Shown here: one piece after another, positions 59,633 through 64,000 of the stretch
Layout: each line of letters begins with the position of its first letter
Numbering within the stretch: the first letter of the stretch is position 1
Source: Rariloculus sp965263005
Lineage (GTDB): Bacteria > Pseudomonadota > Gammaproteobacteria > Steroidobacterales > Rariloculaceae
Direction: 5' to 3'
Assembly (NCBI RefSeq): GCF_965263005.1
Contig: NZ_OZ253579.1
Location: 2,728,001-2,792,000, forward strand
DNA: 64,000 nt
Program-made: the position numbers and the translations under genes
Notes under the pieces: model-generated
What the model was told of the DNA's origin: nothing
The model's input: the letters and a program-made list of their open reading frames with translations, nothing else
The model's database searches: none

Positions 59633-60498
59633 TCCCGGCGATGCACATCATCGCCTGGAGCAGTGTGGCGCCTTGGGCGGCACCAAGGCAAGTGGAACAG
59701 GATCTCATCATTAGCCGCGCTGTGGTGGAACTGTTCAGCGACGAGTTCTTGAAGAAGGAGTTGCGGTTTCGAGGCGGAACGGCGCTGCACAAGCTGCATT
59801 TCCCGAGACCGTTGCGCTACTCCGAAGACATCGATCTGGTACGCATGACCGCGGGCGGGATAGGGCCGGTCCTCGATCGAGTTCGCCGCGTGCTCGGGTG
59901 GCTCGGGGAGGCGAGCTATGAGTCGACGCACGTGGCGCCCAAGCTGCACTTTCGGACGGACGCCCAGGACGGCCGGGCGGAGCTACGCCTTAAGGTGGAG
60001 ATCAACACCCGCGAGCGCGAAATCCACGACGCACCCATCGAAATCGGTCACACGGTCGACAACCCATGGTTTACGGGACACGCGGCCATCCCTACGTACT
60101 CTCCCGAAGAGATGTTGACAACGAAGCTTCGTGCATTGCTGCAGCGAAACAAGGGCCGGGACCTGTTCGACCTGGCCCACGGACTTGCGGTGTTCGAGGC
60201 GCTGGATACGGGGCACGTCGTTGATCTGTTCGTGAGGTACCTGGATCAAGTGGACCAGGCGATTTCCCGATCGGAGGCCGAATCAAGGATGTTCGCGAAA
60301 CTTGCCAAGCCCGGCTTCGTGCAGGACATTCGGCCGTTGCTCGCGGTCGATGAAGCCGCCGCGCTTACGGACGATTGGGTACTCGCCGCGTTTTCGGAGG
60401 TATTCGGTCGTTTGATCGAACGGCTGCCCGGTGAGCGATGGACACGCACCGACGAAATGGCGGAGCGGTTCGGGGTCGTGCTCGGGTCGGGCGGGTGA
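59629..60498 (+). CDS. abiEii: AbiEii/AbiGii-family nucleotidyltransferase toxin
   Basis: This 289-residue toxin has the nucleotidyltransferase motifs LRFRGGTALHKLHFPRPLR (GGT at 49-51, Lys 55) and RYSEDIDLVRM (S65, D67, D69), and the late conserved TYSPEEMLTTKLRALLQRNK with GRDLFDLAHGL. AbiEii adds nucleotides to RNA targets (tRNA in a relative) and gives abortive infection of phage-infected cells. It is coupled to abiEi and seems intact. Confidence 0.92.
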   Translation: MIPAMHIIAWSSVAPWAAPRQVEQDLIISRAVVELFSDEFLKKELRFRGGTALHKLHFPRPLRYSEDIDLVRMTAGGIGPVLDRVRRVLGWLGEASYESTHVAPKLHFRTDAQDGRAELRLKVEINTREREIHDAPIEIGHTVDNPWFTGHAAIPTYSPEEMLTTKLRALLQRNKGRDLFDLAHGLAVFEALDTGHVVDLFVRYLDQVDQAISRSEAESRMFAKLAKPGFVQDIRPLLAVDEAAALTDDWVLAAFSEVFGRLIERLPGERWTRTDEMAERFGVVLGSGG

Positions 60499-60589
60499 CA
60501 ACACGCTCAAGCCGTGTTTGGAGCTCCGAGCGTTACCGAAACATGGTCGCCCGGAATAGCAATGTCGAACGGCTTCGTGCGTATTCCCT

Positions 60590-60675
60590 TGAAAGTTACC
60601 AGCCAATCCCTGTCAAAGTTACCAGTCATTCCCGTTCAAAAGTACCACCCGATCCACGGCAAAGTTACCGCGTGA
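60590..60675. repeat. Four short repeats of an IS21-type end
   Basis: GAAAGTTACC, CAAAGTTACC, CAAAAGTACC and CAAAGTTACC occur at spacings of about 20-30 bases. Multiple short repeats at the termini are a feature of IS21-family elements, and an istB fragment lies right beside them, so this is probably the right end of a broken IS21 relative. Confidence 0.6.
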
Positions 60676-60724
60676 GCGGTGGACGACGAGCGATCCCTCG
60701 GAGCTAAGCGACGCGGGGCGGACG

Positions 60725-60865
60725 TTAAGGCTGAGCTGTGAGCGATCCACCTCCTTTGGCTTTGATTTTGCGCATGGATTCTCCCTTCAGCGCGATGCGA
60801 TAGGCATTGTGCACGAGGCGGTCAAGGATCGCATCGGCATGGGTCGGTTCGCCGATGGAGTACCG
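60725..60865 (-). pseudogene. IS21-family istB, C-terminal fragment
   Basis: The minus strand reads RYSIGEPTHADAILDRLVHN, then AYRIALKGESMRKIKAKGG to a stop at 60725. This is the C-terminus of the IstB helper ATPase, following the usual RTGEPTHADAILDRLVHNAHR pattern. Everything upstream of residue ~-45 is gone; from 60866 to 61309 only non-coding debris is visible. Confidence 0.8.
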
Positions 60866-61309
60866 ATCAGACTACGCGGTCTCGCCGATCTGAACGGCGA
60901 CGGTTTGTGGTTACGCATGCGTTTCATCCCCTGAAAGGCTGCGTGTACACAGCAACCACGGTAATCGCCCAACGGCGAGACCGCCATGACGATGTGCCTG
61001 TATCCGACCGACGACCCTCGCCGATCGACGCTCATAGCGCCGCCGTCGATGCTGCGCCCGGCTCAGGCGAACACCGGCGTGAAGGCCTCGGAACGCACGC
61101 GCAACCGCGTGCAAAACCGTGGTTCATCGGATCGTCCTGGCAACGACCGGCCATCGGTCGCAAAGAGTTGACCCCATCGGTTCCGCCTGAACCGTTACTT
61201 TCCCCATAGCACGACACCCGCATCACCCCGCGGCTCAGCTCAACGATCTTATCGCCCGTGCTCACGCACGACCGATAAGAGCCTATTCAAAATGTTGCAT
61301 GCAACATTT

Positions 61310-61471
61310 GCCCGCATAGTCGACGAAGGTCGTCTCGCCGGCGCGATGCGACTGACGCATGACGAGATCGACCTTTTTGGCGAAGGCGCGATAGTGCTGA
61401 CAGAACCAGATGTAGTGAAAACCGTCCGGATGCTCGGCCTTGTACTCTTCCCAGAGCAAGAACAGCGTCAC
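61310..61471 (-). pseudogene. IS21-family istA, internal fragment
   Basis: The fragment reads TLFLLWEEYKAEHPDGFHYI, WFCQHYRAFAKKVDLVMRQS and HRAGETTFVDYAGK, the region just before the IstA catalytic domain. Both ends are lost, and the frame runs into unrelated sequence after 61310. Its 5' edge abuts the truncated ATPase gene, so this IS insertion or its later deletion broke that gene. Confidence 0.8.
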
Positions 61472-62570
61472 ACTCTTGCGCTCAGCGGCCGCAATTCCTC
61501 GATCTGCCGGCGCAGATGGATAAACTCCGCGCCATCAATCTTCGACTTCTGCAGTTCGCGCAGAAGCTCTTCGTAAGTGTCTTCGATCGCGATCCGACGC
61601 TTGTCCCACCGCCTTTTCGTCTCCGCGATCGCACCGGCACTTTCGGCGAGGGCTGCACCGAACTGCTCGCCGACTACCTTGAGTCGCGTGCTCAGAGTCC
61701 CAAGAATTTTCTCGGTTTCGGCAAGAATATCTGCGTTCGGCAGCCCCTTGAGGGCCTTGCTGGAGGCAAACGCACTATCGATCGGCAAATTCTCGATTAG
61801 TTCATTCTGAAGCACACGGTACTGCTCCAGCCTTTCTCCCAGATTGGAAAACAGCCGTTCTTCTCGGATCAGCAGGCTCTTCTCCTTCAGCCGCTCTTCG
61901 AGGCCAGCCTGCTGGAATCGCTTTTGCGTCTCTTCGAGACCGGGCAGTGCCGCAAGGCGTTCTTCGAGCCGCTTCATCTCGCGGCGTACGTCTGTTATTC
62001 GGCTTCGAGATCGTTCGAGATCCATCCGGAGCTGAGACTTTCGGCCGGTGACGGATGGCTCGCGATCAACAAACCGCTCTAGCAACAGAGTGAGCTTCTC
62101 GGGGCTCTTCGTGAGTTCAGAAATTTCATGCTGACCGAAGACTTCCACGCCCGGCATCGCATCGCCAGGAGAAAGCGTCAGGACCTCACCTGTTTCGTCC
62201 TTGACGACAGGTGGATTCGGCACTGATCGTTCAATCGTGTAGCAACGCTCCGACGGCTTGTGCGACCGTACAAGCAACGACACCTTCGTGCCGCCTTGAA
62301 GTACGTACCGAATCACGCCGTCATGGGCCTTGCGCGCTTCTTCTCCGAGGGGGACGAGCCCGAGTGCGTAGCGTATGCTTTCGATCATCGTCGATTTGCC
62401 CGTGCCACGTCCGCCGACGAGGACGTTGAGGACAGGATATGTCGGGGCGAACGAAGCGGGAGTTCCTTCTTCCATTGGATACGGATGATCGAATCTCCGG
62501 TCAACATTGAAGGGTCCTTTTCGGGTGCCTGGTCGATGCTAGATGCTTTGACGAGATAGCCATAAAAGTG
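61468..62570 (-). pseudogene. TrlF-like AAA/SMC-type ATPase, truncated
   Basis: The central frame (62475-61468) has Walker A VLNVLVGGRGTGKSTMIESI followed by a long coiled coil (RSRITDVRREMKRLEERLAA), as in the ATPase half of TrlF-family proteins. Upstream, YGYLVKASSIDQAPEKDPSM and IIRIQW in another frame look like the preceding part, displaced by a one-base shift near 62475. The N-terminal PHP-type domain and the C-terminal ATPase motifs are missing; the 3' side ends in istA debris. Family naming is from pattern memory only. Confidence 0.6.
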
Positions 62571-62583
62571 GGAATATGGTGCT

Positions 62584-62850
62584 ATGAAAACGACCATTGA
62601 ACTTCCGGACCCAAGCTTCCGGCAGGCCAAGATCCTTGCCGCCAGCCGTGGCATGACTTTGAAGCGGTTCTTCACTGAAGCGCTTGAGGAAAAACTACGC
62701 CGTTGTGCAAGCGCGTCCCAGGGTGGCGAAAAAGAGGCGCCATGGATGGCCGGATTTGGCGTGCTGGCCGATCTATCGAACGAACATCGCCGTGTCCTCG
62801 GTGCGATCGACGAGGAATTTGAGACGCTTGCGCCTGAAGACATTGCATGA
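62584..62850 (+). CDS. vapB: VapB-type antitoxin
   Basis: This 88-residue protein starts MKTTIELPDPSFRQAKILAA, a ribbon-helix-helix-like N-terminus for DNA binding. Its C-terminal segment would wrap around the toxin. It overlaps the PIN toxin gene by 4 bases (ATGA). Confidence 0.82.
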   Translation: MKTTIELPDPSFRQAKILAASRGMTLKRFFTEALEEKLRRCASASQGGEKEAPWMAGFGVLADLSNEHRRVLGAIDEEFETLAPEDIA

Positions 62851-63236
62851 TTCTCGACACCAATGCCTTATCCGCTTGGGCCGAGGGGCGGACGGTGATC
62901 GAGGCATTTCTCCGGTCCGCTAGTCGGCTCGTCATTCCCAGCATTGTTCTCGGCGAGTATTATTTCGGCATTCGCCAATCACGTCATCGTGGCCGCTACG
63001 AGGATTGGCTACGCCAATACCTGCCGCTGGCCGAAGTGGCGATCGTCAACCAAGGGTCCGCCAATGTCTACGCCGACATCCGTTTGGAACTGAAACGCTC
63101 AGGCAATGCAATCCCACCCAACGATGCCTGGATCGCGGCACTTGCCCGTCAGCACGCTCTTCCGGTATTGAGCAACGATGTACATTTCGACGTAGTCGAG
63201 GGGGTCGATCGTATCGGATTCGGGCGGGCGGACTGA
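62847..63236 (+). CDS. vapC: VapC-type PIN-domain ribonuclease toxin
   Basis: This 129-residue PIN protein has the acidic residues D4 (MILDTNALS), E37 (IVLGEYYFG), D93 (PPNDAWIAALA) and D111 or D115 (LSNDVHFD). VapC toxins cut specific RNAs such as initiator tRNA or rRNA; the target here is unknown. It is coupled to vapB and seems intact. Confidence 0.88.
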   Translation: MILDTNALSAWAEGRTVIEAFLRSASRLVIPSIVLGEYYFGIRQSRHRGRYEDWLRQYLPLAEVAIVNQGSANVYADIRLELKRSGNAIPPNDAWIAALARQHALPVLSNDVHFDVVEGVDRIGFGRAD

Positions 63237-63329
63237 TGTGGCAAGCAGCATGAGTATTGGTAGGAACACGCCAATCGAGCGCGGACAGAGGGATGGCGTC
63301 GGCGAGGGTGGCGGGGCTGGTCGGAAATA

Positions 63330-63514
63330 TACCGGTACGTCCGCAGCCCATCGTTGGGATCCCATCGCGCCGGATCATCTTCCAGGTCCTTGAAGTAGTT
63401 CAGTCGCCTCGCGAGCATCGCACCGCTGAGGAATTTCTCGGCGCGGTCCTGATTCCCCGGGAACTTCACCGTGAAGGATGCGCTGTAGCAGGGCCTCATT
63501 GGCGTGCTGCTCAT
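63330..63514 (-). pseudogene. Fragment resembling a DUF2971-type protein
   Basis: From ATG 63514 the minus strand reads PCYSASFTVKFPGNQDRAEK and FLSGAMLARRLNYFKDLEDD, a pattern like the start of DUF2971-type proteins (FLxGxMYxxxLxYFKxLED). After about 63330 the sequence becomes Arg/Pro/Ser-rich and no longer coding. No other gene is supported in 63237-63565. Confidence 0.35.
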
Positions 63515-63565
63515 CAGGCGTGCGCTCCCATTGCAGAAGTAAACCCGAACGCCGGACTCGGCGCG

Positions 63566-63904
63566 TCAGACAGTCTCGGCGGCGGCGATGCGCAGCTTGC
63601 CGCCGGCGGCCGAGCGCGGCTGCCGGATGACGATATCGATATCGCGGCCGAGCGCGGTGAGCGGGCGGAACAGGCGCTCCAGGGAATATTCGCGGAAGCC
63701 GCCCCTCAGGAGCCGCGACACGTCGGGCTGGGACTGGCCGAGCAGGCGCCCGGCCTCGGTCTGGGTGATGCGGCGCCGGCGCACGATGGCGTCGATGCGG
63801 CTGACCAGTTCCGCCTTGAGCAGGTGGGCGTCGGCGTCGGGGTGGCCGAGGTCGGCGAAGACGTTGCCGCTGCCGCGTTCGACGGTCGAGTCGGATGTGG
63901 TCAT
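63566..63904 (-). CDS. HigA-like XRE antitoxin
   Basis: This 112-residue protein has a helix-turn-helix (SRIDAIVRRRRITQTEAGRL, then LGQSQPDVSRLLRGGFREYS) of the HTH_37 type, common in antitoxins of the HigBA/RelE class. ATG 63904 is 4 bases after the stop of the toxin-like frame upstream; the order toxin then antitoxin is typical of higBA. Confidence 0.8.
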   Translation of the reverse strand: MTTSDSTVERGSGNVFADLGHPDADAHLLKAELVSRIDAIVRRRRITQTEAGRLLGQSQPDVSRLLRGGFREYSLERLFRPLTALGRDIDIVIRQPRSAAGGKLRIAAAETV

Positions 63905-63908
63905 GGTT

Positions 63909-64000
63909 CTACCCTCCGCCATGCGTGTTCCGGTAATGCTGCTCGGCCACCCTCAGCCGGCGCCGGACCAGGTCGAGCTCCTGCTTCGGCGTGGCGATAC
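63909..64000 (-). CDS. RelE/HigB-like toxin, C-terminal part (partial)
   Basis: The frame runs in from the right window edge and ends ATPKQELDLVRRRLRVAEQH, YRNTHGGG at TAG 63909. This end is typical of HigB/Gp49-type toxins that precede an XRE antitoxin. Only 29 residues are visible, so catalytic residues cannot be judged. Confidence 0.65.
   Translation of the reverse strand, partial: IATPKQELDLVRRRLRVAEQHYRNTHGGG

Noticed and set aside
60499..60525. Intrinsic terminator after abiEii
   Set aside because: ACACG/CGTGT can pair around CTCAAGC, but no T-run follows, so the evidence is too weak.

Overview
The window looks like a high-GC gammaproteobacterial chromosome. Two conserved gene blocks support this: a CorC/YfjD-type gene with ffh-rpsP-rimM-trmD-rplS, and rnr-rlmB-rpsF-rpsR-(DUF2232)-rplI-dnaB-radA. 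The genus cannot be named from the sequence alone.

Region 1 (1-26.5 kb) is mostly core genome: the 3' end of sufT, a SixA-like phosphatase, a secreted metallo-beta-lactamase-fold protein, a TauD-like dioxygenase, an SLC13 transporter, sppA, a TRAP transporter operon with a TatT lipoprotein, and the two ribosome/translation blocks. Palindromic MITE-like elements of 166 bp lie in intergenic gaps here and again at 37.8 kb. Two of them supply the stop codon of the neighbouring gene (dnaB, leuA). RNase R lacks both cold-shock domains, and ribosomal protein S6 carries a very long acidic repeat tail. A decayed tryptophan-halogenase/JmjC pair closes the region.

Region 2 (26.5-44.8 kb) is an accessory but largely intact metabolic region. 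It holds an unusual expansion of secreted 'GDTLVV(E/D)TT'-type proteins of unknown function, three DUF6152-like proteins, and a second MBL-fold protein that has lost zinc ligands. It also holds tRNA-Leu(CAG), tRNA-Ala(CGC), an M20 peptidase, YceI, LeuA with a divergent Lrp-type regulator, an FMN alpha-hydroxy-acid oxidase, trmH, a membrane-anchored histidine phosphatase and a TPR protein.

Region 3 (44.8-64 kb) is a genomic island starting at the 3' end of tRNA-Ser(TGA). It is rich in IS elements, nucleases, broken genes and toxin-antitoxin systems (AbiEi/AbiEii, VapBC, a HigBA-like pair). Its most interesting part is a compact cassette encoding a ubiquitin-like protein with a cleavable tail after Gly-Gly, a Prok-E2_E-type E2 and a JAB-ThiF (deubiquitinase-E1) fusion. 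The three genes overlap. A divergent XRE regulator, a small protein and a papain-like cysteine-peptidase protein lie next to the cassette. This resembles bacterial ubiquitin-like conjugation systems, several of which act in anti-phage defence. Two 1255-bp IS3-family copies in opposite orientation flank this core, and an inverted, diverged copy of the tRNA-Ser attachment region lies inside it. This suggests stacked island insertions and perhaps an inversion.
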